NCBI GenBank assembly: GCA_030828405.1
Contig: JAURCP010000007.1
Location: forward strand, 1 to 64,000
Reading direction: 5' to 3'
Length of the DNA: 64,000 bases
DNA from: Thermoplasmatota archaeon
GTDB lineage: Archaea > Thermoplasmatota > Poseidoniia > Poseidoniales > Thalassarchaeaceae
The notes below the pieces were generated by a model that was not told the origin of the DNA, searched no databases, and saw only the letters and a program-made list of their open reading frames with translations. The translations under genes were made by a program, and so were the position numbers. Positions 25,537 to 34,622 of this stretch are shown here, in pieces. Within the stretch, counting starts at the first letter, position 1, and every line of letters starts with the position of its first letter.

Positions 25537-26259
25537 ATGAAAATACTTCTTGGAAGTGGAGGAATAAGAACTGAAGAAAGAAGAAATCTTTTCTTTCATT
25601 TAATGAAGGAAAACTTTCAAGGCTGTAAGAAAGTGATATTCATACCTTATGCCAGTGGAGATTATGTCGAGTATACAAATTCTGTAAAGGAAATGTTTAG
25701 TCATCTAGAATTTGAGATTATTGGTATACATGAGCTTGATAATCCGTCAGTAGAATTAGAAAAGATGGAAGGAATTTATGTTGGTGGCGGGAATACATTC
25801 TCATTGGTTAAAAAATTACATGAAAAAGAAATAATTGAAGTCATCAAGAGGAAAGTTCTCAATGAGGGAGTTCCATATGCAGGTGTCAGTGCAGGAGCAA
25901 ATGTTGCTTGTCCAACAATGCAAACTACGAATGATATGCCTATTGATTTAGTTCCATCATTTGAAACATTTGGCATTGTACCGTTTCAAATCAATCCCCA
26001 TTATCACCCAGGAGGAATCTGGTGGAAAGAGAATGATGAACTAAGAGAGCATTTCGGAGAGACTAGAAAAAGAAGAATCGAAGAATTTCATAATTTCAAT
26101 GACACACCTGTAATCGGATTGTACGAAGGTTCTTTTCTAATTTGTAATGAAAATGGAATAGAACTACAAGGAAATAAAGCCGCTATAATTGTAAAGGGAA
26201 CAGAAATAAAAACTATTTCTCCACATAAAAAAATGAATTATGACTTATCCACCAGATGA
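25537..26259 (+). CDS. pepE: Dipeptidase E-like (S51) peptidase
   Basis: S51-family aspartyl dipeptidase or related cyanophycinase-type protein. The catalytic serine is in YAGVSAGANVACP, the GGGNTF loop and the NPHYHPGG histidine region are intact, and IGLYEGSFL follows. The 240-residue length fits PepE, which hydrolyses Asp-X dipeptides in the cytosol. It begins 9 bp after PAC2 behind TAGGTGATTTCATG. Its 3' end overlaps the convergent SAMP-like gene by 15 bp. Confidence 0.85.
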   Translation: MKILLGSGGIRTEERRNLFFHLMKENFQGCKKVIFIPYASGDYVEYTNSVKEMFSHLEFEIIGIHELDNPSVELEKMEGIYVGGGNTFSLVKKLHEKEIIEVIKRKVLNEGVPYAGVSAGANVACPTMQTTNDMPIDLVPSFETFGIVPFQINPHYHPGGIWWKENDELREHFGETRKRRIEEFHNFNDTPVIGLYEGSFLICNENGIELQGNKAAIIVKGTEIKTISPHKKMNYDLSTR

Positions 26260-26445
26260 GACTACGATTAATTCTATCTTTATATCTTCACTAATTGTTG
26301 ATGAGTGAGGAACAATTGTATCATTATACACTGCAAGAACTGTTGAAGAGGGAATATCTAATTCATTTAATATTGTAGAAATTGTTGTTGATACTTCAGA
26401 CTCAAAAATTAAACTTTCATTTTCGTATACAACCTCTACACGCAT
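26245..26445 (-). CDS. Small ubiquitin-like (ThiS/SAMP2-type) protein
   Basis: A 66-residue beta-grasp protein ending IVVSSGG, the di-glycine needed for adenylation and thiocarboxylation. The size and the ends (MRVEVVYENES to SSGG) resemble haloarchaeal SAMP2 and ThiS. Roles considered are sulfur carrier for tRNA thiolation, thiamin thiazole synthesis, or protein tagging. A larger MoaD-like protein is at 1428-1694, so the genome has at least two. The 3' end overlaps the pepE stop. Confidence 0.78.
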   Translation of the reverse strand: MRVEVVYENESLIFESEVSTTISTILNELDIPSSTVLAVYNDTIVPHSSTISEDIKIELIVVSSGG

Positions 26446-26497
26446 GTTACTTCGAAACGGGTCACACTTATGACCAATACGTATCTAGGAATATTTA

Positions 26498-26583
26498 GCC
26501 GAGATCGCATAGCCCGGTATTGCGATGGATTCGAAATCCATTGTCCATTGGACGCGGGGGTTCAAATCCCTCTCTCGGCGCCA
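26498..26583 (+). tRNA. tRNA-Ser (anticodon CGA)
   Basis: Cloverleaf: acceptor GCCGAGA paired with TCTCGGC, D arm GCATAGCCCGGTATTGC, anticodon stem ATGGA/TCCAT with loop TTCGAAA giving anticodon CGA, long variable arm containing GTCCATTGGAC (class II tRNA, as for Ser), T stem GGGGG/CCCTC with loop TTCAAAT. Discriminator G at 26580, CCA encoded at 26581-26583. No intron. Confidence 0.95.
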
Positions 26584-26630
26584 CTGAGAAAATAAATCAT
26601 ATTCATAAGCAGAACTATTCTAGGATAGTC

Positions 26631-27323
26631 ATGCCTCAATATGAGATTATAGATAGTGAAGAATTAAGAATGGTAAAAGTAACATTGAATGGAGATACAG
26701 TCCGTGGAGAATCAGGCGCACTTCACTATATGATTGGAAATATAGAGATGGTAACTAAAGCTCCAAGCGTAGGAGGTTTTCTAAAGTCAATGGTATCAGG
26801 AGAATCAGTATTTAGACCAACATATACCGGTAATGGAGAAGTATATTTTGGACCACCTACATTTGGAGAATATCATATTCTAGAGTTAGATGGTAATTCA
26901 ATGGTTCTAGATTCAGGAGCATATGTTTGCTCAGATGAAGGAATAGAAGTTGGTATTGTTAGAAATAAAGGCATTTCAATGTTCAGTGGAGAAGGGATAT
27001 GGCAAACTACTGTTTCAGGAACTGGAACTTTGGTATATTATTCGGAGGGACCTATTCAAGAAATTAATCTTTCAAATAGTACTCTTACAGTAGATGGTAA
27101 CTTTGCTGTTGCTAGAGATGCGTCATTAAATTATCAGACAAGGATGTTAGGAAAAGGAGTTATGTCAAAAATGGCAGGTGGAGAAGGATTTGTCAATATC
27201 ATATCTGGAACAGGGAAAGTATACCTTTCACCAGTTCCAAGTCGTTTCAACAATCTTGCTGGAAGAGTGATTAATGATACCGTTACTAGAATGATTCCAT
27301 TCTTTAATAGAAATAGTAATTAA
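26631..27323 (+). CDS. AIM24-family protein (TIGR00266-like)
   Basis: A 230-residue beta-helical protein that matches the AIM24 / TIGR00266 family: RGESGALHYMIGNIEM, GFLKSMVSGESVFRPTYTG, GEVYFGPPTFGEY, and FVNIISGTGKVYLSP. The biochemical role of this family is unknown; the eukaryotic relative affects mitochondrial morphology. The frame opens inside tRNA-Ser, so the ATG at 26631, 47 bp past the tRNA, is the real start. No signal peptide is visible. Confidence 0.85.
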   Translation: MPQYEIIDSEELRMVKVTLNGDTVRGESGALHYMIGNIEMVTKAPSVGGFLKSMVSGESVFRPTYTGNGEVYFGPPTFGEYHILELDGNSMVLDSGAYVCSDEGIEVGIVRNKGISMFSGEGIWQTTVSGTGTLVYYSEGPIQEINLSNSTLTVDGNFAVARDASLNYQTRMLGKGVMSKMAGGEGFVNIISGTGKVYLSPVPSRFNNLAGRVINDTVTRMIPFFNRNSN

Positions 27324-27326
27324 GCT

Positions 27327-29174
27327 CTAAAATGGCTTCAAATCTTCTGAACTTTTCAGAAGAACTACTCGAGCACCTGGACCAAGACGAACCTGTTTTT
27401 GGCTAGCGAATTCACCAATTTCACCATTTAAGATTGCTATTTCGTCACCTCTTGATAATCCTGCTGCGATAACAGGAATAAATTGCTTGAATGCTACAAC
27501 ACCAACAGAACCGCTACTGTCAACCATAGTAATCGCCCAACGAGATACTCCTTTACCATCGGGAAAGGCATTAATTGACCATATTCTACCAACTACGTTC
27601 ACTCTAGTTTCTATATCAATCATTTCTGAAATCTCTTCTTCTTCAGCAATTGTAATACTCGATTCTGAATCTAAATCTATAACTAATTCACTCCTCCAAA
27701 TTGAAGTTAGTGCATTTTCAATCTTAATTCTTGCATCATTTTGAATATATCTTGACACATTCTTTAACCCACCTTGACGATGTGTTCTTACCTTAGCTCT
27801 CTCATATCCATCAACCAATCGGAATGTTAAGTCAATACTACCATCTGATTTGAGCGTTGGTCCATTTAACTCTCGAACTTCCCCTATTACTGTGTGACGT
27901 GTTTTGATTTCAGCCATAGAGGTAATAGGCCAAGCATGAGAAAATTTCTCAAGTCTCTTTTCCGAAGGTAATATTAATTCATAGTTACTATTTTCACATA
28001 CTCCTCTAAGCTCACACCGATTACATCGCGCCTTTGGATCCGGATCAACAGCAACTTCGGAAGGTATACCTCCCTCATCAAAATATCTTAATGGAGAAGG
28101 TTTTGCAGGAAAATCGGAGATATTTATTGTATCATTTTTGTGTAAATTTTGATATAAAATCTCTAAATCGACATTAAATTCAGACATTTCTTTTTCACTT
28201 GGTAAAGGTACTTGTTTTATCGTACCAGGACCTAAGTACCAGATCTCAAGACCCTCTACTTCGTTATTTCTAGAATGAGTTTCCCACCATAACCAAGAAT
28301 AGAGTCTTAATTGTTCGATATAACCTCCTGAACGATCTCCCCGCCCTACAGAGGCCTTCAAATCAATAATTCTGATTTTGCCGTTCCAACGATAAACTAG
28401 GTCATATTCTCCCTGGAACCAGTCATCCGGATGACAAGTAGTCTCTGAGAAACTTGAGGCATCAGGATCTACAAACCAAGGACGAGAGAGTTCCCACGCT
28501 TCAACCCATGAAATAGGTGACCCACTTTTCTGAGCACATGGATGAGGTGATTCCCAATTCTTAGGGAAGCCATCGGGAGAAGGCCATTCAGGACGATATT
28601 GCCCACTTCTCCAAGACTCAAGGTATGGACCTCCTTGTTGATTCAAACATTGTTCAACTTGATCTAAATGTAACTTAATACCGGCCTCAATCATTTGCAT
28701 ACCTTCTTCGGTTTCAATATCTTCAGATTTACCTATACGATTTGGACTTGATTCCCAATCAGAAATAGCATTTTGCCAACAATAATCAAAATGTGCCTTG
28801 ACCCTAGATAAGGCCCATTCTTCTAATTCAGATCTATTTTTAGGCCAAAACTTAGAGTCTCTGGGTTCTAATTTAGGGCCTATCCAACCTGAATCCGAAT
28901 CATAAGATACAGAGCCATCCTCATTTAGTGGCGAAATAATCAAATTTCCATCTTCAGGAGAAATTAATACTGGAGATTCACGAAGAACTCTGGAAACACA
29001 GTCTTCTACTGCGTTTCCTCGTAAAATTTGAGGAGGTAATGGACTTTTTAATTTAGGGATATAAGAATAATACCAAAGTCTAGGACAGTTATTCCAAGTA
29101 ATAACTTGAGAAGCAGATAAACGCCTGTAAGGGTCCACTCCGGTTACCTCAGGATTGGCTCGCCTAACTGGCAT
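27327..29174 (-). CDS. RecB/Cas4-like PD-(D/E)XK nuclease with iron-sulfur cysteines and OB-like C-terminal region
   Basis: The N-terminal 400 residues form a RecB-type nuclease: QVITWNNCPRLWYYSY, the active site GEYDLVYRWNGKIRI then IDLKAS, and QLRLYSWLW (the QxxxY motif). One cysteine near the start (NNCPRLW) and three in RCNRCELRGVC give the four-cysteine [4Fe-4S] pattern of Cas4, AddB and Dna2. The C-terminal 200 residues (residues 410-615) look like two OB-like units (HTVIGEVRELNGPTL; VNVVGRIWSINAFPDG), suggesting self-contained ssDNA binding. No helicase domain. Possible role in replication or repair. ATG 29174. Confidence 0.75.
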   Translation of the reverse strand: MPVRRANPEVTGVDPYRRLSASQVITWNNCPRLWYYSYIPKLKSPLPPQILRGNAVEDCVSRVLRESPVLISPEDGNLIISPLNEDGSVSYDSDSGWIGPKLEPRDSKFWPKNRSELEEWALSRVKAHFDYCWQNAISDWESSPNRIGKSEDIETEEGMQMIEAGIKLHLDQVEQCLNQQGGPYLESWRSGQYRPEWPSPDGFPKNWESPHPCAQKSGSPISWVEAWELSRPWFVDPDASSFSETTCHPDDWFQGEYDLVYRWNGKIRIIDLKASVGRGDRSGGYIEQLRLYSWLWWETHSRNNEVEGLEIWYLGPGTIKQVPLPSEKEMSEFNVDLEILYQNLHKNDTINISDFPAKPSPLRYFDEGGIPSEVAVDPDPKARCNRCELRGVCENSNYELILPSEKRLEKFSHAWPITSMAEIKTRHTVIGEVRELNGPTLKSDGSIDLTFRLVDGYERAKVRTHRQGGLKNVSRYIQNDARIKIENALTSIWRSELVIDLDSESSITIAEEEEISEMIDIETRVNVVGRIWSINAFPDGKGVSRWAITMVDSSGSVGVVAFKQFIPVIAAGLSRGDEIAILNGEIGEFASQKQVRLGPGARVVLLKSSEDLKPF

Positions 29175-29234
29175 GACCAATGACTAAAGTCAGGGGTAAA
29201 TGAACTCAACGTGTAAATTGAAGAAAATGAACTA

Positions 29235-30380
29235 TCATTCTTTAGAATTTAATATTACTACAGTTAATTCCATTCTTTCAAAAGTAGGTGTGACTTCAAT
29301 CATTGATACTTCTGATTCTACCATCTCCGCGATATCTTCTGCTACAACTAGAGGCATTTCTATTCGAGAATTTTTATCATCCCAATAAAGGAATCTTGAA
29401 GGCAGACCTGTTTCTTTAGTAATCTCATCTATCCAATCAGATTGTTCAGAAGGGCTACAATTTACTGCGCCGAATATCAATGTACCATCGTCAGTTAAAG
29501 TTTCATGAGGGGCGATTGTGTGCTCACCTCGACGAATAAATCGCCTTCTCAATTGCCCAGAATCTTTGTAAGTTGCAGTACAGAACTTAAGATGGAAACC
29601 GTATGGTTCTCTAGTTATACCATCCAATGGGTCTGGAATTCCAAATTGGGCCGCCATTACTCTGTCTCTCATTGATATTGATAATTCGGCAGAACCAGCA
29701 GCACCTGCAGTGATTTCAGTAGAAAGATTGAATCCTCTAAGTTCCATATTATCATGATTTCCAACAGTAATTTCAAGTTCATTTAGATTCAGGAAATCCA
29801 CATCCATTTCTCTTAAATCTTCTAATAAATTCATTAATTCTTTTTCTTTATCTGGCTCACAAGGTAACTCAACACCGGTCAACATACCTGACTTACTACA
29901 CGCAGTAATGGTTTCTCTATACTTTTCAGATTCAAGATTCAAAAAATGAAAACGGATTTCATCTAGGCCTGCTGATGCAAAATCTATAGCCCATTCAGAT
30001 TTGAATGGGATACTAGTGTACATATGTAAATGAAAATCATCGCCAAACTCCTTTTTCAAAACTTTAATTCCTTCTAAAACACGTTCTCTAGCCATAACTG
30101 GATCACCTCCGGTAATTCCAGCACCGGTGGCATTCATTGCCCTAGCTTCTTCAATAACTGCGTTCCAATCGCCGATATCGACTCTTCTTTCATTAGCATA
30201 CATGAAATCAATCTCTCTTCTGGTTTCAGAAAGAGGGCAATAATCACACATCCAATGGCAATGTCCTGTGATGAATAATACTAATTTACTACCCATTTGA
30301 CACTGAATACAGCCTTCAGAATCCATTTCATTAGCCACATCCGAAGAGTTTAGATTTTGATTATTCATTACTACGGTCAT
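29235..30380 (-). CDS. Radical SAM protein of unknown substrate
   Basis: The radical SAM cluster motif is GHCHWMCDYC (CxxxCxxC), followed by GAGITGGDPVMARERV, the glycine-rich SAM-binding turn. An N-terminal CIQCQMG pair near residues 25-28 (counting from the ATG at 30380) may bind an extra metal. The body keeps the TIM-barrel order, and the C-terminus has RRGEHTIAPHE. I do not recognise a named subfamily; archaeal uncharacterised proteins of this type exist. Its ATG at 30380 overlaps the pdxT stop by 4 bp, so translation is coupled with PdxT. Confidence 0.75.
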   Translation of the reverse strand: MTVVMNNQNLNSSDVANEMDSEGCIQCQMGSKLVLFITGHCHWMCDYCPLSETRREIDFMYANERRVDIGDWNAVIEEARAMNATGAGITGGDPVMARERVLEGIKVLKKEFGDDFHLHMYTSIPFKSEWAIDFASAGLDEIRFHFLNLESEKYRETITACSKSGMLTGVELPCEPDKEKELMNLLEDLREMDVDFLNLNELEITVGNHDNMELRGFNLSTEITAGAAGSAELSISMRDRVMAAQFGIPDPLDGITREPYGFHLKFCTATYKDSGQLRRRFIRRGEHTIAPHETLTDDGTLIFGAVNCSPSEQSDWIDEITKETGLPSRFLYWDDKNSRIEMPLVVAEDIAEMVESEVSMIEVTPTFERMELTVVILNSKE

Positions 30381-30979
30381 GAGGACACCTCTAATGCTTC
30401 GGTAAGCAACCATTTATGAAATCCAAAGTCGCTAGACAATTCAGGATGGAAAGTTAGTGCAACTCTATTATTGGTTCTGACACCCACTACTTCTTCACCA
30501 AGTAATGCTACTGGAGTAGATTTCTCTCCTAAATTCATAAACCTTGGTGCTCGAATAAATACTCCGGGGAAATCTCTAGAAAGAAGAGATGTGGTGATGA
30601 TAGATTGAAATGAATTAGACTGATTACCAAAAGCATTCCTAGAAATATTTGCGTCGACTATTTTCTCACCATCATCTTGAGGATCTGAAAGTAAAATAGC
30701 ACCGGCACAAGTCCCTAAAACTGGTAAATTGGGATTTTTTCTAATCCATTCAAATAATGTAGGGAATAATTGAGAATTAAGACTATTTCCTACAAGTCTC
30801 ATTGTAGTAGATTCTCCACCGGGTAGTATAATTGCATGTGGTTTACATTGAATTAAATCATTCTTATTTCTTAGCTCAAATATTTCAATTTCTAATTGAA
30901 GTTCCTCAGCCACAGTATTTAGTGCTTTGAGATGAGCATGTCGAGCACCCTGGAGCATCACTAGCCCGATACGCAACAT
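30377..30979 (-). CDS. pdxT: Pyridoxal 5'-phosphate synthase glutaminase subunit
   Basis: PdxT delivers ammonia from glutamine to PdxS for PLP synthesis. The start MLRIGLVMLQGARHAHL (ATG 30979), PGGESTTMRL, the catalytic cysteine in LGTCAGAILL, and the His-Glu pair in TFHPELSSD are all present. The 200-residue length is normal. PdxS is not in the window, and the gene downstream is a radical SAM gene overlapping by ATGA. The frame extends to 31093 without similarity and would overlap serC. Confidence 0.9.
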   Translation of the reverse strand: MLRIGLVMLQGARHAHLKALNTVAEELQLEIEIFELRNKNDLIQCKPHAIILPGGESTTMRLVGNSLNSQLFPTLFEWIRKNPNLPVLGTCAGAILLSDPQDDGEKIVDANISRNAFGNQSNSFQSIITTSLLSRDFPGVFIRAPRFMNLGEKSTPVALLGEEVVGVRTNNRVALTFHPELSSDFGFHKWLLTEALEVSS

Positions 30980-31069
30980 ATACTGTCGTCCAGACACTCT
31001 AACATGAACCCAACCCTTGAACAATAGAGCAGCCGATGCCATCAAAGACTTGTACCCATACCGACATAT

Positions 31070-32164
31070 GTGACCATAACAGGACGGATACACAACTTCG
31101 GAGCAGGCCCCGCAGTATTGCCATTAGAGGTAGTTGAAGAATGTCGAAAATCATTACCTAATTTGGATAATAGTGGTTTTGGATTGATAGAAATCAGCCA
31201 TAGAAGTAAAACATTTCAGAATATTGTAGACAGTTCAATGGAGAAATTAAGAAGAATACTGTCAATACCTGATGATTATACTGTTCTTTATCTTCAAGGC
31301 GGAGCATCTTTACAATTCTATATGTCGGCTCTTAATTTACTAAGAGAGGATGAAAAAGTAGATTTTTTAGTTACAGGAGTATGGTCTCAAAAAGCATTGA
31401 AAGAAGCTAGTAGAATAGGAGATGCTTCAGCAAGATGGGACGATTCTGAAAATGGATTTAGAACAATTCCTAGAAATGGAGATTATTCTGTAAGGGATGA
31501 TTCATTGTACCTACATTATACATCCAATAACACATTATTTGGTACACAATTCCATCATCTACCTGAAAGTAATGGGAAACCGAGAGTATTAGACGCTAGT
31601 TCTGATATAATGGGAGTTCCATTAGATGTAAGTTCTCATGACTTAATCTATGCAGGTGCACAGAAAAATCTAGGTCCGAGTGGAGTTACTGTAGTTATTC
31701 TATCTCCTTGGGCTATGCAAAGAGTTCCTAGTGACCTACCAACAATGCTAGACTATTCAGTACATTCATCTAAAGGTTCATTGTTTAATACACCAAATAC
31801 ATTCGGAATATTTGTTTTAGATAAAGTATTTTCATGGATAGAAAATAATGGAGGTTTAGAGGGTGCTATTGCTAGAAACAAAGCAAAATCAAACCTACTT
31901 TATCAAGAGTTAGATAGAACTAATTTTTGGTCACCACATGCAAATAAAGAGTGTCGTTCAGTCATGAATGTAACTTGGAGACTCCCAAGTGTTGAATTGG
32001 AAGAAAAATTCTTGAAAGAATCATTTGATGCTGGCCTGGGAGGTCTGAAAGGACATAGGAGTGTAGGTGGAATTAGAGCCAGTTTGTACAACGGATGCTC
32101 GATTGAAAGTGTCGAAGCACTGGTTACCTTCATGAAAGATTTTGAAAAATCTAACAATAGGTGA
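31070..32164 (+). CDS. serC: Phosphoserine aminotransferase
   Basis: PLP-dependent SerC converts 3-phosphohydroxypyruvate and glutamate to O-phosphoserine and 2-oxoglutarate. It starts with NFGAGPAVLPLEV and has EISHRSKTF and LYLQGGASLQFYM, the PLP lysine in YAGAQKNLGPSG, and GGIRASLYNG. At 364 residues it has the normal length. The start is GTG 31070 (MTITGRIHNF). It is divergent from pdxT, the source of its cofactor. The SerB-like and SerK-like genes elsewhere suggest a serine/cysteine connection. Confidence 0.93.
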   Translation: MTITGRIHNFGAGPAVLPLEVVEECRKSLPNLDNSGFGLIEISHRSKTFQNIVDSSMEKLRRILSIPDDYTVLYLQGGASLQFYMSALNLLREDEKVDFLVTGVWSQKALKEASRIGDASARWDDSENGFRTIPRNGDYSVRDDSLYLHYTSNNTLFGTQFHHLPESNGKPRVLDASSDIMGVPLDVSSHDLIYAGAQKNLGPSGVTVVILSPWAMQRVPSDLPTMLDYSVHSSKGSLFNTPNTFGIFVLDKVFSWIENNGGLEGAIARNKAKSNLLYQELDRTNFWSPHANKECRSVMNVTWRLPSVELEEKFLKESFDAGLGGLKGHRSVGGIRASLYNGCSIESVEALVTFMKDFEKSNNR

Positions 32165-32168
32165 TTTT

Positions 32169-32876
32169 TTGGAAAATGATGAAATCATTGGATTAATCGA
32201 TTTCACTCTACTAAAGCATAAAAAGAAAGATGATGAATTGGAAAGTTTTCTGCTAAAAGCAAAGAAAATACGTCCTAAAGCAATATGTATTTTCCCTGAG
32301 GACATCCCTAGCGCGAAAGAAATCTTAGGCTCGAGCGTACCAATTGCTGCAGTAGTTGGAGGATTTCCTAAAGGAAGTAGTAATTGTGAAGAGATAGTCA
32401 AAGAAATCAGATCCGCTATCGAATTAGGTGCAGATGAAATAGATATAGTTTTAGAACCGCGTGAAGAAGATGATTACCCTAATGAATTAGAATTAGAGAA
32501 ATTAGTAGCAATGAGAGAGGCATCAGAAGGTAAGATTTTGAAGGTGATTATTGAAACGCCTTTACTTACAGAAAGAAAAATTAGGGCTGTAACTAGAATG
32601 TCTTTAGCTGTAGGAGTAGATTTTGTAAAAACATGTACTGGGAAAAGAGGTGAATGTAAAGAGAGTGATGTTGATATTTTATCTTACGAATTAATGAGAC
32701 ATGAGTTAACATTCAGGGAATATTTTGGAATGAAAATTTCTGGCGGTATTGTCGATAAGGTGAAATTAATGCGGTTTATTGAATTAATTAGAAAAAATGA
32801 TCCAGAAATTATTAATGGAAAAAGGTTGAGAGTTGGTTCTTCTTCGTTAATTGAAAATCTGATAGCAATAGAATAA
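32169..32876 (+). CDS. deoC: Deoxyribose-phosphate aldolase
   Basis: DeoC splits deoxyribose 5-phosphate to acetaldehyde and glyceraldehyde 3-phosphate in nucleoside salvage. The TIM barrel has IDFTLLKH, AVVGGFPKGSS, LGADEIDIVL, the Schiff-base lysine in VDFVKTCTGKRGE, MKISGGI and VGSSS. I chose TTG 32169 because GGTGA sits 4-5 bp upstream, as for several neighbours; the TTG at 32142 would overlap serC by 23 bp. Archaea often pair DeoC with AMP-phosphorylase or similar genes; none is here. Confidence 0.9.
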   Translation: MENDEIIGLIDFTLLKHKKKDDELESFLLKAKKIRPKAICIFPEDIPSAKEILGSSVPIAAVVGGFPKGSSNCEEIVKEIRSAIELGADEIDIVLEPREEDDYPNELELEKLVAMREASEGKILKVIIETPLLTERKIRAVTRMSLAVGVDFVKTCTGKRGECKESDVDILSYELMRHELTFREYFGMKISGGIVDKVKLMRFIELIRKNDPEIINGKRLRVGSSSLIENLIAIE

Positions 32877-32943
32877 TGTAAGAAATTACTACTGTTCATG
32901 CTAAATAGGGACGGCAGTGCGACTTGAATAGAAGGTAGTAGTT

Positions 32944-34332
32944 GTGGTATCATTTTCAGACTTGGGAATAGGTCCCGCTATTGTTAAAGAATTAAACAAG
33001 CAAGGTATTACTGAACCCTTCGAAGTTCAGAAAGAAAGTATCCCTGATTCTCTACTAGGAAGAGATGTGTGTTGCAGAGCGCCTACTGGATCAGGTAAGA
33101 CACTAGCATTTGGACTTCCATTGATTGCCAGAACTAAGAGAGCTAACCCAAAAAGGCCTACTGGATTGATATTAACCCCTACTCGAGAATTGGCCGAACA
33201 AATAAATTCGGTACTGAGGCCTATCGCATTAGCAGTAGATAGAGATGTTGTCTCGATATATGGAGGAGTCTCCTACAAGAAGCAATACAATGCTTTGAAT
33301 AAAGGAGTGGATATATTAGTAGCATGTCCTGGTAGATTAATCGATTTATTGGACAGACGTGCTCTAAAGTTAGACGATGTAGAAACTATAGTACTAGATG
33401 AAGCAGATAGAATGGCAGATATGGGCTTCATGGATCCAGTTTGTGAAATCTTGGATAAATGTTCTAATGAAAGGCAAACGATTCTTTTCAGTGCAACATT
33501 AGATGACGATGTTGCTGACTTAGTTAAAAATTATCAAAATGATCCTGTGACAATTGAAGTAGGTCCTAAAGAGGTTAGCATAGAAAATATGCAGCATCTA
33601 TTCTGGACAATGAAACCACACCAAAAATTAGGGGTTACCTCTGAAATACTTGCAAAGTGCGGAAAAACTATGATTTTCTGTAAAACTAGAAGAGGAGTAG
33701 ATAGATTAGGGAATGAAATGTATGATTCGGAAATGAATGTTTCAACATTACATGGAGGTCTGAATCAAAGACAAAGAGATAGGGCATTAAAGCGATTCAC
33801 CAAAGGTGGAGCTATCGCTTTAGTTGCAACAGATGTTGCTGCAAGAGGAATTGATATTCAAGGAGTCAATTGTGTAATTCATTATGACCCGCCGGAAAAT
33901 GGTAAAGCATACAAACATCGCAGTGGAAGAACTGCTAGAGCAGGAGCAGAAGGCGTAGTGATTTCATATGTACAAAGATCACAGCAAAGAACATACAATA
34001 AGATACAGAATGAGGTTGGGATAAAAAGAAGGTTTCAACCACCTAATGTAGATAATCTTACAGAATATCCTATGGAATATGTTGAAGAGGTGTTCGAAGA
34101 AGAAGTTAGAAGACCTCCTTCTGATAATAAAAAACGAAGAAAGAATAGGAGGCAAAGGGGACCTCCACAGAAATCAAGAAGCTCTTCAGAGAGGCAAAGA
34201 AAAAGGTCTCATAAATCTAAGCGTAGTAATAATAATGATTCAAAAGATGGGAAAAAATTTAATCCCAACCATAAGAAAAAGAGAAGAAACAATAGGAATA
34301 AACCGAAAAAAGGGAATAAAAGCGACAAATGA
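32944..34332 (+). CDS. DEAD-box RNA helicase with basic C-terminal tail
   Basis: All core motifs are present in order: CRAPTGSGKTLAFG (I), TPTRELAEQ (Ia), VLDEADRMADMGF (II), LFSATLDDD (III), TDVAARGIDIQG (V) and HRSGRTARAG (VI). The final 75 residues are Lys/Arg/Ser/Asn-rich, an RNA-binding tail typical of cold or growth-related DEAD proteins. It begins at a GTG (MVSFSDLGI). It stands alone; an RNA-remodelling role in ribosome assembly or RNA decay is likely. Confidence 0.93.
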   Translation: MVSFSDLGIGPAIVKELNKQGITEPFEVQKESIPDSLLGRDVCCRAPTGSGKTLAFGLPLIARTKRANPKRPTGLILTPTRELAEQINSVLRPIALAVDRDVVSIYGGVSYKKQYNALNKGVDILVACPGRLIDLLDRRALKLDDVETIVLDEADRMADMGFMDPVCEILDKCSNERQTILFSATLDDDVADLVKNYQNDPVTIEVGPKEVSIENMQHLFWTMKPHQKLGVTSEILAKCGKTMIFCKTRRGVDRLGNEMYDSEMNVSTLHGGLNQRQRDRALKRFTKGGAIALVATDVAARGIDIQGVNCVIHYDPPENGKAYKHRSGRTARAGAEGVVISYVQRSQQRTYNKIQNEVGIKRRFQPPNVDNLTEYPMEYVEEVFEEEVRRPPSDNKKRRKNRRQRGPPQKSRSSSERQRKRSHKSKRSNNNDSKDGKKFNPNHKKKRRNNRNKPKKGNKSDK

Positions 34333-34407
34333 ATAATTATTTTACCGTAAAGCAGAAACTCATTACATGAAAATGATTAAAACCCTTACTAATCCGCCGC
34401 TGGAATC

Positions 34408-34620
34408 ATGAGCATGTGGATTAAAGCAATGACTGACTTAGGGCCTACAAGAATTCGTGTACAATCAATCTGTGCATACCAATTTATCAAAGAAGAGGGT
34501 GGAGAAGGAGAAGTACTCTTAATTTACACCGCAGATAATACATTATTTGAGGTTCATGAAAATGTATCTGGAGTTCTAGAACTCCTAGATAATCACTTTG
34601 AAAACGATTTCATGAATTGA
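34408..34620 (+). CDS. Small conserved-looking protein of unknown function
   Basis: A 70-residue protein with a beta-beta pattern: IRVQSICAYQFIKEEGG, then VLLIYTADNTLFEVHENV and an acidic helix to the end. The pattern resembles flagellar FlbD-type small proteins, but the similarity is only by eye. It has a proper ATG, normal codon use and a stop 2 bp before the convergent gene. No motif or partner identified. Confidence 0.45.
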   Translation: MSMWIKAMTDLGPTRIRVQSICAYQFIKEEGGEGEVLLIYTADNTLFEVHENVSGVLELLDNHFENDFMN

Positions 34621-34622
34621 TT

